Assembly: GCA_019057795.1 (NCBI GenBank)
Contig: JAHLWS010000074.1
Location: forward strand, 21,725 to 85,724
Source of the DNA: Promethearchaeota archaeon
GTDB lineage: Archaea; Asgardarchaeota; Lokiarchaeia; Sigyniarchaeales; SOKP01
DNA length: 64,000 nt
Reading direction: 5' to 3'
In this document: piece by piece, positions 45,823 to 56,118 of the stretch
How the letters are laid out: the number at the start of each line of letters is the position of its first letter
Position numbering within the stretch: the first letter of the stretch is position 1
Made by a program: the position numbers and the translations under genes
Notes under the pieces: generated by a model
Database searches by the model: none
What the model was told of the DNA's origin: nothing
Seen by the model: the letters and a program-made list of their open reading frames with translations, nothing else

Positions 45823-46573
45823 TATGGAACTAGAAGAAAAAATTGAATTAGCCGCAACTTGGATTTTCGAATCTAAAAACTTAGTAGTTTTTACTGGCGC
45901 CGGGATCAGCACAGATAGTGGTCTACCGGATTATCGTGGACCCGATGGTGTATGGACTCGTCGCGACAAGGGTCTTCCACCTCCAAAATCCCCTCCTTGG
46001 GACCAAGTTCGTCCGAATCAAGGTCATTACGCAATTGTGGAACTGTTAAAGATGAGGAAACTTGATTACTTAATTTCTCAGAATGTAGATGGACTCCACG
46101 CGAAATCTGGGATTCCTTTCGAAAAACTTGCAGAACTCCACGGTAATTTATATTTCATGCAATGTTTGAAATGTGGAAAAAAATTAACATTTGAAGATGC
46201 GGGATGGAACAAAAAGAAATGGGGTCAAGGATATAGGACTGGAATAGTTCGAAAAAATCAGCCAAAATGTTCCAATTGTGAAGGGAGGCTTATTTCAAGC
46301 ATTGTTAACTTTGGAGATTCTTTACCAATGGACGAACTCGAAGAATCAATGAGAAGATCTGAAAAATCGGATGTATTTTTTGTAATTGGTTCATCTTTAG
46401 TTGTAACACCGGCGGCAAGCATGCCTGGAATTGCGTGGAGAAATGGCGCAAAATTAATAATTTTAAATATGGGCGAAACTCCTTACGACGACGAAGCTGA
46501 CTTGAGATTTTTTGAGCAAATTGGAGAAGTTCTTCCTAATATAGTTGATAGAGTAAAAGAATTGATGGAATAA
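45823..46573 (+). CDS. Sir2-family NAD-dependent deacetylase (track starts at 45737; 45823 fits the family better)
   Basis: VVFTGAGISTDSGLPDYRGPDGVWT, ISQNVDGLHAKSG, ELHGNLYFMQCLKCGK...KCSNCEGRL, IVNFGDSLP, VIGSSLVVTPAASMPG. Confidence 0.95.
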
Positions 46574-46621
46574 GATTAAAATCTCTTTATAAATAGGTAT
46601 TATAAAGGTTAATCTAATAAT

Positions 46622-46705
46622 CTAATCTATTTAATTGAGAATAACAGAATAGTTATTGGAGTTGATAACTTAAAAAAAGCTCTTGCCGTTTTGATGAAAA
46701 AATGA
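46622..46705 (+). pseudogene. Truncated paralog (C-terminal fragment) of the downstream ACT-domain gene
   Basis: LIYLIENNRIVIGVDNLKKALAVLMKK* vs intact LIYFAGNNKIVIGVDDINRARNALAK*. DNA similarity is visible (cta-atc-tat.../cta-atc-tac...; aataac-a-ata-gt-attggagttgat). Confidence 0.8.
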
Positions 46706-46923
46706 GAAAGAGTATTTTTAATGAGATAGTTCCTATTAAAATAAGGATCTATAAAATAACTTAAGCTAAAGTATTATATTTCTCTATTTTTTTAATTTAT
46801 TGCATTTAAGGGGAATTTAAAAGAAAAAATTAAATACGGAGATGACATAATTAAGCATTAGAAAATAATCATCCAAGAATCAAAATCAAAAATAATATAA
46901 ATAAAAATAAGAGAAAATCTAAA

Positions 46924-47304
46924 ATGAAAGATATAGCTGTTATTTTGGAAAATCGTCCCGGAGCACTAGCTGATATGGGAGAAATTCTAGGCAAAAATGG
47001 CATAAACATGGAAGGATTATGTGGAATTCCCTTTAATGAAGGAGCTATCGTTCATATTTTGGTTGAAGATGAAACGGTTACTCGTTATGTACTCGAATCA
47101 GCAGGATTTAAAGTAAGTGCTGTACGTGAAGTGATTGTCATGGATATTAGTCAAACTGCGGGGAAACCCGGGTCTGGTGGGAAGATGGCTCGTAAAATTG
47201 GCAATGTTGGCGTTAATATTGACCTAATCTACTTTGCTGGAAATAACAAGATAGTCATTGGAGTTGATGACATAAATAGAGCCCGAAATGCCTTAGCCAA
47301 ATAA
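46924..47304 (+). CDS. ACT-domain protein (tandem ACT)
   Basis: MKDIAVILENRPGALADMGEILGKNGINMEGLCGI...GKMARKIGNVGVNIDLIYFAGNNKIVIGVDDINRARNAL. Confidence 0.9.
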   Translation: MKDIAVILENRPGALADMGEILGKNGINMEGLCGIPFNEGAIVHILVEDETVTRYVLESAGFKVSAVREVIVMDISQTAGKPGSGGKMARKIGNVGVNIDLIYFAGNNKIVIGVDDINRARNALAK

Positions 47305-47335
47305 TTAGAATGAATATATTTATAAAAAGAAAGTC

Positions 47336-48997
47336 TTATTTTAAAATTCCATAAATTTTTTTATTTCTATCGTATTCTTTCAGAACTTTTCTCCCTTCTT
47401 TGTTTGAAAGAGAAAGCGTTATAATGCTTGATCGACTCAATGACCCTGCAAAAATTTCTTGATCATCTGCAAAAACAACAATATTACTACTGGCAAATTC
47501 CGGATTTGCTTTTAATATTACTTTTTGCTTTTTTATTTCAACATCTAACAGAATTCGCTCCTCCTTTCTCTTTTTAGTAATTTGTCGCCCTTTATAATGC
47601 TCTTTAGTTTTATAAGAATCCTTAAGGCCAATAGGATTTATTGGGTTAATTACTATATCTTGACCGAACGAATAAATTTCGTAAGCAAGACGATCCGTTT
47701 TAAAATCTCTAACTTCCACAACGGGTCTTGCCAAATCTTTGTCTCTAAATCCGTGAGGTACTTTAACGGTCATCTTGAGGGTTAGAACAGCAGAGATGTC
47801 TCCCCCTTTAATAAATATAATAGTGTCTATTATTGACGGGAGCATGCCAAGCTCTATTCGACCAATAAAGCGCTGTATTGCGTCGATGGCCGAAGAAGAA
47901 TGAACTACACCTACCATTCCGACACCCGATAATCGAAAATCAGAATAAATCTTAAAATCTTCAAAAACACGAACTTCGTCGAATATTGTATAATCCGGTC
48001 TAACTAAAAGAAGGATATCGGCAGAGTTTTCAAGGCTTCCTTCTAGCTTGGTGTATTGCGTAATTTCGGGTCTAACTTGTAAATCTCGGACGCTTTCTAA
48101 AGTTTTTACTACTTTATTTTGGTCTAAATAAAAGTTTGCTAAAGCAGCTGAAAATGTGCTCTTACCAGCTCCAGGAGCTCCAGCTACTAAAATACCTTCT
48201 GCTTTTTCTAATCTTTTATGTAATCGAGCATCAATTGAATAATCTGATAATGTGAGATTAACAAGTGGATGGACAGCAGTAATTTCAACAACGTTAGAAA
48301 ACGGAGGGCGCGTTATTACAATTCTAAATTCTCGTAACTGAGCAACGACGGCACCAAACTTCTCTATTTCCACGAACGAGCGATCGTCCTCCCTTACCAT
48401 TTCAATTATTTCCATTGCGACATCTTCTATGTCTTTTGCTGTTAAGGGTTCCTCCCTTATTTTTTGTAGGTACCAGTTTCCAGGACTTCCTTTCTTAGCG
48501 TAGGGGGGTAGATCTTGTTTAAGATGGACGCTCATAGTGGTTTCATCAAAAAAATCTAGTAATTTAAGTGAAAGTGGTTCCTTTTCTTTTAACGCTTTTT
48601 TTTCCCATGCGAATAATACTTCTAATCCCTCAAAAACCCCTACATCACCTTGAATTCGATCTGCTGTTATAAGTACGGCATTGTTTTGAAGAGCTTCCTC
48701 TCTAATCAACGCATCAAGCTCACCACCTCGAGCTAGCTTTATTTCCTCTCTCGTTGGTCGTCTCCCTACGATGAGCAAATTAATCTTTTTTTCATTGTGA
48801 AACTTGCGTAATTCTTTCAATACATTTAATCCAAAAAATCCAATCTCTTTTTGGATATTAGTCCGATATTCAACTTCCGCAACAACTATATTGCAAATAA
48901 TAATTTCTGGTTTTTCCCCTAACTCTCCATCTTGGATTAAATTAAGGATTTGCCCATTAAAAATTACAGATGTATCACATAAGAACTTATCTTGCAT
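47336..48997 (-). CDS. Archaeal PINc/VapC-domain ATPase
   Basis: PIN N-terminus FLCDTSVIFNGQILNLI...GELDALIREEALQNNAVLITADRIQ; P-loop GAPGAGKSTFSAALA; ILLLVRPDYTIFDEVR; KH-like C-terminus. Confidence 0.92.
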   Translation of the reverse strand: MQDKFLCDTSVIFNGQILNLIQDGELGEKPEIIICNIVVAEVEYRTNIQKEIGFFGLNVLKELRKFHNEKKINLLIVGRRPTREEIKLARGGELDALIREEALQNNAVLITADRIQGDVGVFEGLEVLFAWEKKALKEKEPLSLKLLDFFDETTMSVHLKQDLPPYAKKGSPGNWYLQKIREEPLTAKDIEDVAMEIIEMVREDDRSFVEIEKFGAVVAQLREFRIVITRPPFSNVVEITAVHPLVNLTLSDYSIDARLHKRLEKAEGILVAGAPGAGKSTFSAALANFYLDQNKVVKTLESVRDLQVRPEITQYTKLEGSLENSADILLLVRPDYTIFDEVRVFEDFKIYSDFRLSGVGMVGVVHSSSAIDAIQRFIGRIELGMLPSIIDTIIFIKGGDISAVLTLKMTVKVPHGFRDKDLARPVVEVRDFKTDRLAYEIYSFGQDIVINPINPIGLKDSYKTKEHYKGRQITKKRKEERILLDVEIKKQKVILKANPEFASSNIVVFADDQEIFAGSLSRSSIITLSLSNKEGRKVLKEYDRNKKIYGILK

Positions 48998-49217
48998 AGC
49001 TTTTTGGTAAATTTAATATTTTCTTCTTTATGGCTTCTATTTGTTATATATTTATAAAATTATGAATCTTTGTATAAATTTATTAATAATGTGTAAAAAC
49101 AATTCAATTTTATTGTATAGAAATGAAAATTAACTACTAAAAAAATTATAATTAAAAAAGCCTTATAGTAGTGTAAGATAAATGTAACTAAATAAAAAAT
49201 GAAGTTTAAATATAGAT

Positions 49218-49856
49218 TTAGAAAATATCATAATTTTCCAATACATCCATCCAATTATCAAGATAATTTTTGCTACTTCTTTCTTTTTTAAATTTTCTTT
49301 GTTCTTCTTCAGACCAGTGAGGAGGTGCTTTACCATTGCGTAAGTATTCCCAAGAGATAATGAAATTTCTTTCCCAAAATTTCCAATTTTTTTCTACCCT
49401 AATATTATTATCTATATCATCGTTTTTAGTTAAACACGCAAAGTTGACCAGTCTATTATCAGAATGAATTGTAAAACCAGTAACGGGATCATGTCTGATA
49501 TGATGTAACAATGCCCATTCGCGTGGTATTTTATTACCTGTCATCCAATCTCTTTCACAAGCTAAATCCCAAACGATTCTAATCATAACATTTCTTTGGA
49601 AAGACGATAATTTAGTTGTTCTATTTGATGGCATTATTGCGTTTTTAAACAATGCCTCTATATCAATTGGGGATATTCTCCTATTGGTTTCTAAATAATC
49701 CTTAATATATTGCAAAACATGATGATTGTCGGGCACCTTTAGAGCAATAACTGTTAATAGAGCTTCTGCAATATAACTATAGAAATCAAAACCATAATTG
49801 ATATATCTTTTAACTAAATATTGACGTTTATACTTATAATCTAATGGAGCTATCAT
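49218..49856 (-). CDS. Hypothetical protein with a possible HNH-like segment
   Basis: REWALLHHIRHDPVTGFTIHSDNRLVNFACLTKNDD resembles HHI-x-D...N-R-L-x-N...L-T of HNH folds; weak. Confidence 0.7.
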   Translation of the reverse strand: MIAPLDYKYKRQYLVKRYINYGFDFYSYIAEALLTVIALKVPDNHHVLQYIKDYLETNRRISPIDIEALFKNAIMPSNRTTKLSSFQRNVMIRIVWDLACERDWMTGNKIPREWALLHHIRHDPVTGFTIHSDNRLVNFACLTKNDDIDNNIRVEKNWKFWERNFIISWEYLRNGKAPPHWSEEEQRKFKKERSSKNYLDNWMDVLENYDIF

Positions 49857-49871
49857 TTCACTAAGATAATT

Positions 49872-50510
49872 ATGATAGAAAAAATGAATGAAGAATATTA
49901 CTCATACATAAAAAAGTGGTTTAAAAAAGAGGCTGGATATTATCATATTTTAGTTGATATTCCCTCTTCAAGGTTAAGAGATAAATTTGTAAATATTGTT
50001 AACGCGAAAAAAGGTTCGAGAATACTGGATGTTGCAACTGGCACAGGAGGACAAGCGTTTGCATTTGCGAGAAAGGGTTACGATGTTGTTGGTGTTGATT
50101 TATCAGAGGACATGGTGAAAGTAGCTAATTCGCTAAATAGATACAAAAATTTAAAATTTAGAGTTGCCGATGCTACAAGTCTACCCTTTGAGAATAATTA
50201 TTTTGATGTCTGTTGTATATGTCTTGCCCTACACGATATGCCTTTGGCTATAAGAAAGAAAGCACTAGAAGAAATGGTCAGGGTCATTAAACCAAGGGGA
50301 ATCATCGCCATTTTTGATTATAGTTTGCCTAAAAACAAGATTTTAAGATATTTGGTTTATTACCTTGTTAAATCTCACGAGACTAAATATTATCCAGAAT
50401 TTATAAAATCTAATCTTAAAGTGTTGCTTAGAAAACATGGGATTAAGGTAGAAAAAGAAATTCCAATATTAGGATTTGGAAAAATTTTAAAATGTTTAAA
50501 TGAAAAATAA
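49872..50510 (+). CDS. SAM-dependent class I methyltransferase
   Basis: RILDVATGTGGQAFAFARKGYDVVGVDLSEDMVKVA...VADATSLPFENNYFDVCCICLALHDMP. Confidence 0.95.
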   Translation: MIEKMNEEYYSYIKKWFKKEAGYYHILVDIPSSRLRDKFVNIVNAKKGSRILDVATGTGGQAFAFARKGYDVVGVDLSEDMVKVANSLNRYKNLKFRVADATSLPFENNYFDVCCICLALHDMPLAIRKKALEEMVRVIKPRGIIAIFDYSLPKNKILRYLVYYLVKSHETKYYPEFIKSNLKVLLRKHGIKVEKEIPILGFGKILKCLNEK

Positions 50511-50548
50511 TTTTGTTGCCCGCCCCAAACGGCAATTATCTACCATAT

Positions 50549-51154
50549 TTAATCTTCGTTGGTTTCTATTTTATTCATAATTTCGAATTTAGTCACGCTA
50601 TAATATATCGGTTTACTCAATCTATCAACAGTAGCAACAATCAGGTCTTTACGAGAGCTCATTGCTACGCGAGACATTTTGTCCAATTCTTTCAAATCTA
50701 TTGGATACCCTTCAAATACGGGGTAAATCAAGAACTTAGCAGAATCCTTTTCGAAGTCAGCCCCTCGCTTATACACTCGAAAGTCAATGCCTTCTCCATA
50801 TCCTGCTCGAACAATATATCCCCTTTTTCGCAAATCCATATATATAATATATTTTTGCCAAAGACGGTCGTCAAACTGGCTGAAGTACTCTAGCAAACCT
50901 TCAAAATCGTATAGAGCATTTTTCTTATCGTTTTCAAGATACAGTAAAACCCGATTTCTTTCGCATAAGAGTAATACTTCGATAGGTTCTAAGACTAAAA
51001 TATCTTCAGCGTCATCTTTTTTTACGAGCGTACCAATATAAGAACCTTTATAAAATTCTTCAATACATTCCTTGTCTGAAATTACTACTTTATCGTCCTT
51101 TATTATTCCTTCAAATTGGACTTTTTCAGGTTTTTCGTTAGTTTTTTCGTTCAT
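50549..51154 (-). CDS. endA: tRNA-splicing endonuclease
   Basis: YIIYMDLRKRGYIVRAGYGEGIDFRVYKRGADFEKDSAKFLIYPVFEGYPIDLKELDKMSRVAMSSRKDLIVATVD, EndA catalytic-domain pattern. Confidence 0.92.
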   Translation of the reverse strand: MNEKTNEKPEKVQFEGIIKDDKVVISDKECIEEFYKGSYIGTLVKKDDAEDILVLEPIEVLLLCERNRVLLYLENDKKNALYDFEGLLEYFSQFDDRLWQKYIIYMDLRKRGYIVRAGYGEGIDFRVYKRGADFEKDSAKFLIYPVFEGYPIDLKELDKMSRVAMSSRKDLIVATVDRLSKPIYYSVTKFEIMNKIETNED

Positions 51155-51270
51155 GTTCTATTATACCATAGCATTTCATAATTAAAGAATTTAATTCTTT
51201 AAACGAATAGAACTCCAAGATTAGGAAAGCAAAAAAAAAGAATAGGCTCATACCTTTTTTTTTTGTAAAA

Positions 51271-52152
51271 TTATTTCGATGATTTAATTACAAAATCGAC
51301 TAATTTTCCTAATTTTTTAACGTTAGCATATATTTTAGGTGAGTTTTCTTCCAAATAGGCCTTAAAAACTTCCCAACTTTCATTTTTACCGGAAGGTGCT
51401 TTAGATAAAAACTTTTTAACATCAGTAAAATCACTAGAATATATTAGAGCATTATCCACTCTATTAGCATAATCGCTTAATAGAAATAAGTAATAATCGT
51501 TGAGATCCCAAGGATTCATAACATGATCTGGTTTGTTTCCATCTCCAGCTTTTCTGCTCCTTAGCATTCGCGTGTCTACTTGTGTTGGCAAAACCATATT
51601 AAAATTAATATTTTCTTTTTTGTATTCAGCAACTAAAACGCTTTGGATTCCTACAACGGCATATTTAGAGGCTACATAAGCGGCAAATTTAGGCATACCC
51701 ATTGAATAAGCAGCGCTCCCAGTAATTATAAACCTCGCTTTTTCATTTTTATCGTCTTTTTTCAAATAAGGATACGCGGCTTTAAAAGTATGAAATACAC
51801 CTAAAACATTTACATTTATTATGTTCGCAAATCTTTCATTATCAAATTCGTGTGTATTACCCATCCGAGAAGCGCCTGCGTTGGCGACAACCCCGTTTAA
51901 TAACCCAAGATTATCGTGAAAAAATTTAAACGCATCAGCAACTTCATCGTAATTTGTGATATCAGCAGTTTTAACGGCGATATTAACGCCAGACCCTAAA
52001 GACTCGATTTCTTGCTTTGTATTATTTATTTCTTCAAGCGTTCTTGCTAATAGTCCAATGTTAGCGCCTTCTCTTGCGCAAGCTATAGCTACTGCTTTTC
52101 CAATACCTCTTCCCGATCCAGTAATTATTATGTTTTTACCTTTTAATAACAT
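51271..52152 (-). CDS. Short-chain dehydrogenase/reductase
   Basis: KNIIITGSGRGIGKAVAIACAREGANIGLLART, VANAGASR, ITGSAAYSMGMPKFAAYVASKYAVVG (YxxxK). Confidence 0.95.
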   Translation of the reverse strand: MLLKGKNIIITGSGRGIGKAVAIACAREGANIGLLARTLEEINNTKQEIESLGSGVNIAVKTADITNYDEVADAFKFFHDNLGLLNGVVANAGASRMGNTHEFDNERFANIINVNVLGVFHTFKAAYPYLKKDDKNEKARFIITGSAAYSMGMPKFAAYVASKYAVVGIQSVLVAEYKKENINFNMVLPTQVDTRMLRSRKAGDGNKPDHVMNPWDLNDYYLFLLSDYANRVDNALIYSSDFTDVKKFLSKAPSGKNESWEVFKAYLEENSPKIYANVKKLGKLVDFVIKSSK

Positions 52153-52205
52153 AATAAAAAAATAGTAAGAGTAAAAAAAAAATTAACTAAATTTTATGAT
52201 TTAAT

Positions 52206-53570
52206 TTAAGTTTTCATCTTTGCTTTTTTTTCCATGTGGATTTGTTCTAATTTTACCCTCATATCTTTAAGTTTTTCACCATGGAGAGGATAGAAATACA
52301 TAAAAATCAGACTAATTGCAGTGACAATGGCGGGTATAAGCAAGAATAAAATGTCAATACCTATCAATGTGAAAGATGATTGTATATCCGATCCTGAATT
52401 ATATAGAAATAGTTCTAACACTATTGTCGCAACTATTGGGCCTAAACTAGCTGCTGGTTTTGTGAAAAGAGCGTTCATACCCAAAAGCATCCCTTCTCTA
52501 CGGGTTCCTTGGTTAATCTCGTCCTCGTCAGCAGATAAGTACATGGTTGGGACCACAAATACGCCATAACCTCCAAAAAAGGTTGATATAATTAGCCCAA
52601 TCATAGCTAACGATGAACTCTGAACAATCACTAATAGTACAAACGAAATGAGCATGCCTACAACTTTTAGAGCCCCAAATCTCAATATAATATTGCGCAT
52701 GCCCCATTTTGGCCTTAATTTCATACAAAGAATGTTTGAACCATAACCCACAAGAATGAATATTACGAAATATATGATGGTTGAATTATCTCCAAGTATA
52801 AAGCTCCATATAAAAAGATAGCTTAGTCCTATTGAACCTAAGAATGTGACACAAAAGTTAAATCCTATAAAAATTAAGAACGACTTTAACTTAAACATTT
52901 CTTTAATAGACTTCCATAGAGGAAATACCTCATCTTTTTGGTATTCTGGTTTTTCTTCGCATAAGTATGCCGTCAACCAAAGAAAAAGTGTAGAAATAAT
53001 AGCTATTCCAATCATTAAGAATTGGAAACTTTGAGATGTAGGTTGCATATCTCCTAATATCAGAAAAAACGGAACTACAAAGATTGCCCCCAAAACTAAA
53101 GATAAGAAGTGGGCTTTATTCCTTTCGTCAAGGTCCGAAGTCATTTCAGGTAATAACGCCATCCATACAAGAACAACAAGCGTAAGCATAGTATCAAACA
53201 AACAAATGCTTATAACATAATGAAAAAATATTATTATTTGATTATCGAAACTCCACGGAAACCAAACCAATAAGAATGTTAGAGCCCATATTGGTGCGCC
53301 GTATTTAATATATATGATTCTACGACCACCCCATTTTTTGCGGTTTGTTCGATCAGAAAGCTGTCCCAACAACGGGTCGTTTAAGGCATTAATAGTCATG
53401 TAAATTATTTGTCCGAGAATAAATAGACCTGGAAGTAGCTGTAAATCGTCGTAAAAAAGTTCTACATATTTTAGACTAAATATATATGCTAGTAAACCCG
53501 ATGGTATTGCGCCAATTGCATACCCCCATAAATTTCGAGAGCTTATTTTATCTTTTACGATATTTGACAA
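52206..53570 (-). CDS. MFS transporter, GPH/MelB-like
   Basis: INALNDPLLGQLSDRTNRKKWGGRRIIYIKYGAPIWALTFLLVWFPW is characteristic of the MelB/GPH family. Confidence 0.92.
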   Translation of the reverse strand: MSNIVKDKISSRNLWGYAIGAIPSGLLAYIFSLKYVELFYDDLQLLPGLFILGQIIYMTINALNDPLLGQLSDRTNRKKWGGRRIIYIKYGAPIWALTFLLVWFPWSFDNQIIIFFHYVISICLFDTMLTLVVLVWMALLPEMTSDLDERNKAHFLSLVLGAIFVVPFFLILGDMQPTSQSFQFLMIGIAIISTLFLWLTAYLCEEKPEYQKDEVFPLWKSIKEMFKLKSFLIFIGFNFCVTFLGSIGLSYLFIWSFILGDNSTIIYFVIFILVGYGSNILCMKLRPKWGMRNIILRFGALKVVGMLISFVLLVIVQSSSLAMIGLIISTFFGGYGVFVVPTMYLSADEDEINQGTRREGMLLGMNALFTKPAASLGPIVATIVLELFLYNSGSDIQSSFTLIGIDILFLLIPAIVTAISLIFMYFYPLHGEKLKDMRVKLEQIHMEKKAKMKT

Positions 53571-53661
53571 TAAAGATCTCCTAATTTTTTATTTAATTTT
53601 TTTTTAAAATGTAGATTAATTTCATTCCAAGAACATATATAGTTTTATATTTCTACTAGAA

Positions 53662-54279
53662 ATGCTAAAATTAATGTTTTATAGAACAATTTATTACTTA
53701 ACTATGGCAGATTTAGATTTTTACGAGACACTATTGAATAGACTAAATGGCGCTAAAAAAGTAGTTTTCATGGGGATTGGAGAAGAAAAACTTAGAGACG
53801 ATGGCGTAGGTCCTTATATTATTAGCAAACTTCTATCTTATTCGGATAAAAGAGTTATATTCATAAACGCTGGAATTGATCCAATGGCAAGAATAGATGA
53901 TGTAGTAAGTTTTGAACCTTCACATTTGATTCTTTTAGATACTTGCACATTAAACAAACCTCCAGGGACCGTTGCAATATTAGAGCGCGATAATATTTGC
54001 GATTATGTGCCAATTTCTACCCACACTATTCCTGTACATATTGTAATCGATCTAATCGTTGAGAAATTACCCGATTTGAATGTTTTTATGATTGGCTTTG
54101 TTCCAGAAAGCCTTGAAGGATTTACGGAGCTAAAGTTATATAAACAAGACGAATTATCTCTAGACGATCGAAGCAATAATATCGATTTGCCCTTTTTTGA
54201 ACCTCAGTTAACTAAAACGATTGTAAAAGAAGCGGATAAATTAATAGAAATAATTAAAAAATTGATTAAAGCGTATTAA
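53662..54279 (+). CDS. Hydrogenase maturation protease-like peptidase
   Basis: VVFMGIGEEKLRDDGVGPYIISKLL...VIFINAGIDPM...HLILLDTCTLNKPPGT...STHTIPVHIVIDLI...MIGFVPESLE. Alternative start ATG at 53704. Confidence 0.88.
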   Translation: MLKLMFYRTIYYLTMADLDFYETLLNRLNGAKKVVFMGIGEEKLRDDGVGPYIISKLLSYSDKRVIFINAGIDPMARIDDVVSFEPSHLILLDTCTLNKPPGTVAILERDNICDYVPISTHTIPVHIVIDLIVEKLPDLNVFMIGFVPESLEGFTELKLYKQDELSLDDRSNNIDLPFFEPQLTKTIVKEADKLIEIIKKLIKAY

Positions 54280-54282
54280 AGG

Positions 54283-54459
54283 CTAAGAGCTTTTGGTAAA
54301 GTGATCTACTATTATATCGATAGCATTTGAAATTAACTTTTTTTCATTGTCACTTAGATCTTCTTTAAATTTTTCGAGAAACTTTATTACCTTATCTGCT
54401 TCTCTTAAATTTCTCAAGTGATCAGAGCCTTTCTTATTTAACGAGCCACCCCACGCCAT
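54283..54459 (-). CDS. Small hypothetical protein (58 aa, absent from the supplied ORF track)
   Basis: MAWGGSLNKKGSDHLRNLREADKVIKFLEKFKEDLSDNEKKLISNAIDIIVDHFTKSS; fills the gap between convergent/neighbouring genes. Confidence 0.6.
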   Translation of the reverse strand: MAWGGSLNKKGSDHLRNLREADKVIKFLEKFKEDLSDNEKKLISNAIDIIVDHFTKSS

Positions 54460-54489
54460 GATTTTACCTCAAATTTTTCGAAATTTAAT

Positions 54490-55881
54490 CTATTTGTCAG
54501 GATCGGATAATACCTTTCTAAACGGTCGCAAAAATTCTTGCATCATATTTATTTTGTTCCTTAATTTATCAATTTTCATTAATGGAATTAATTTTTCGTT
54601 CAATTTCTTTGCGCGCTCATCATTTTGTGGAAAAGTATCATATACTCCATGCGTTTTGTAATATTCGTGATCAGCTAAAAACACAAACCGGTTCCTTCCA
54701 TAAACATCGTCTCTAAACATTTTCATAGCTGCCTCCCCGAGAAAAGTTCGTGGTCCTATATAATTAGCTACGGAAAAATCGATTGCTTGCTTTGCAAAAT
54801 TATACAACAACGCATCAATATCTTCGGATTCACCGAATTCATCCGTAATAAAATTTAAGTAATTCGAGTCTTGGTATTCTACATGTGCTTGTAGCATCTC
54901 TTTAAGGTTAGGAATCTGGCTAATTGGGCCTGAGATGATATGTCCTAATTGTTTTCCGATTATAGTAGGTGTATGGTTATTAAAAAAGGCTCTATCATAG
55001 ATTAATTTCCATTTTGACGATAAATAACGGTCTTTAATAGTCCCGGCAAATATTAAAATATCTGCTTTCATGACCTTATTAGTCCAAAAATCTGTAAAAC
55101 CATCTTTGTCTTTATATATGCACTCGTGATTGTATCCACATTTAGCACATCCTATACACGGTCCTTTTATATCGATATCATCAATGTTTATTATTTCGAC
55201 ATCGTTAGCAAATGATTCTCTAAACCTCTTAACCATTTTTCCTAAATTTGTAGATTCGCTCGTATCCTCTGAAACAATTAATACTTTCTGCCCTTGAGTA
55301 TCTATTTTTTCTTCTTTTGTTGTTGAACTCTGAGGGATATAATCAAACTTTCTATGGTTTAAAGGCTGAAATTGTCTAGTTGTAGGAAAATTATTTTCGA
55401 TAGTCTCAAAAAACTTTTCAGTAAAAATCAACCAACGGTGTCTTCTTTTTGGATATAGCAAATCCCAACTATCAGCAGCAAAATATCCAAAAAATTTCAT
55501 GCCTAGATCGTCGCAAATTGCGCGAATATAATTTTGAGCAGTATGATCGTAAAAATGTATTGAAGTTGAGAGAGACATTACGTATTTATCCTTAAAAAAT
55601 GATTCTGCTTCCTTTTCGAATATAAGCTCAATAAAACGCTTATATTGGGAACATACCAACATAACATATACGGGAAACCCCCAAATTATACCGTCTGAAT
55701 CTCCTACTTGTTGTAAAATATTTTTAAATCTTTCCTCATTTTTCTCAATCTTTTTAATTGTTTGTGCGATGTTTATTATGTTATATTCGTGTTCTGGATG
55801 TTTTTTCTTTATGTATAAGATATATTGCATAGTGACGCTCTCAGCGCCTTTCGGGCTTCCATTCAAAATAGTTATTTTCAT
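54490..55881 (-). CDS. Two-domain flavodoxin/NADPH-dependent FMN-reductase-like protein
   Basis: MKITILNGSPKGAESVTMQYIL and a second unit KVLIVSEDTSESTNLGKMVKRFRE...CIGCAKCGYNHECIYKDKDGFTDFWTNKVMKADILIFAGTIKDRYLSSKWKLIYDRAF. Confidence 0.88.
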   Translation of the reverse strand: MKITILNGSPKGAESVTMQYILYIKKKHPEHEYNIINIAQTIKKIEKNEERFKNILQQVGDSDGIIWGFPVYVMLVCSQYKRFIELIFEKEAESFFKDKYVMSLSTSIHFYDHTAQNYIRAICDDLGMKFFGYFAADSWDLLYPKRRHRWLIFTEKFFETIENNFPTTRQFQPLNHRKFDYIPQSSTTKEEKIDTQGQKVLIVSEDTSESTNLGKMVKRFRESFANDVEIINIDDIDIKGPCIGCAKCGYNHECIYKDKDGFTDFWTNKVMKADILIFAGTIKDRYLSSKWKLIYDRAFFNNHTPTIIGKQLGHIISGPISQIPNLKEMLQAHVEYQDSNYLNFITDEFGESEDIDALLYNFAKQAIDFSVANYIGPRTFLGEAAMKMFRDDVYGRNRFVFLADHEYYKTHGVYDTFPQNDERAKKLNEKLIPLMKIDKLRNKINMMQEFLRPFRKVLSDPDK

Positions 55882-56118
55882 TATTAATTACACCATTCTA
55901 TTCCGTATTAAATTCCATTTATTTCAAAATTAAATCGAGTATTATATTTAATTTAAGATCTTTATTAAACCATAAGGATTTAACATTATTATCTAAGTTA
56001 ATGCTGATAAGAATTAAATTCCAGACTTAAGGATAAGCTAAATGCTTCAATTCAGATTATTTTTCTTATAGTAAATGATTTTCCAATATATTTTTATATC
56101 TATCTAATAATACAATTT

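Noticed and set aside
49872-50510. Restriction-modification methyltransferase
   Set aside because: Motifs match a UbiE-like small-molecule class I methyltransferase; no DPPY/NPPY or PCQ motif seen.
50513-51041. Plus-strand ORFs 50513..50893 and 50787..51041
   Set aside because: They are antisense to the recognisable endA coding sequence.
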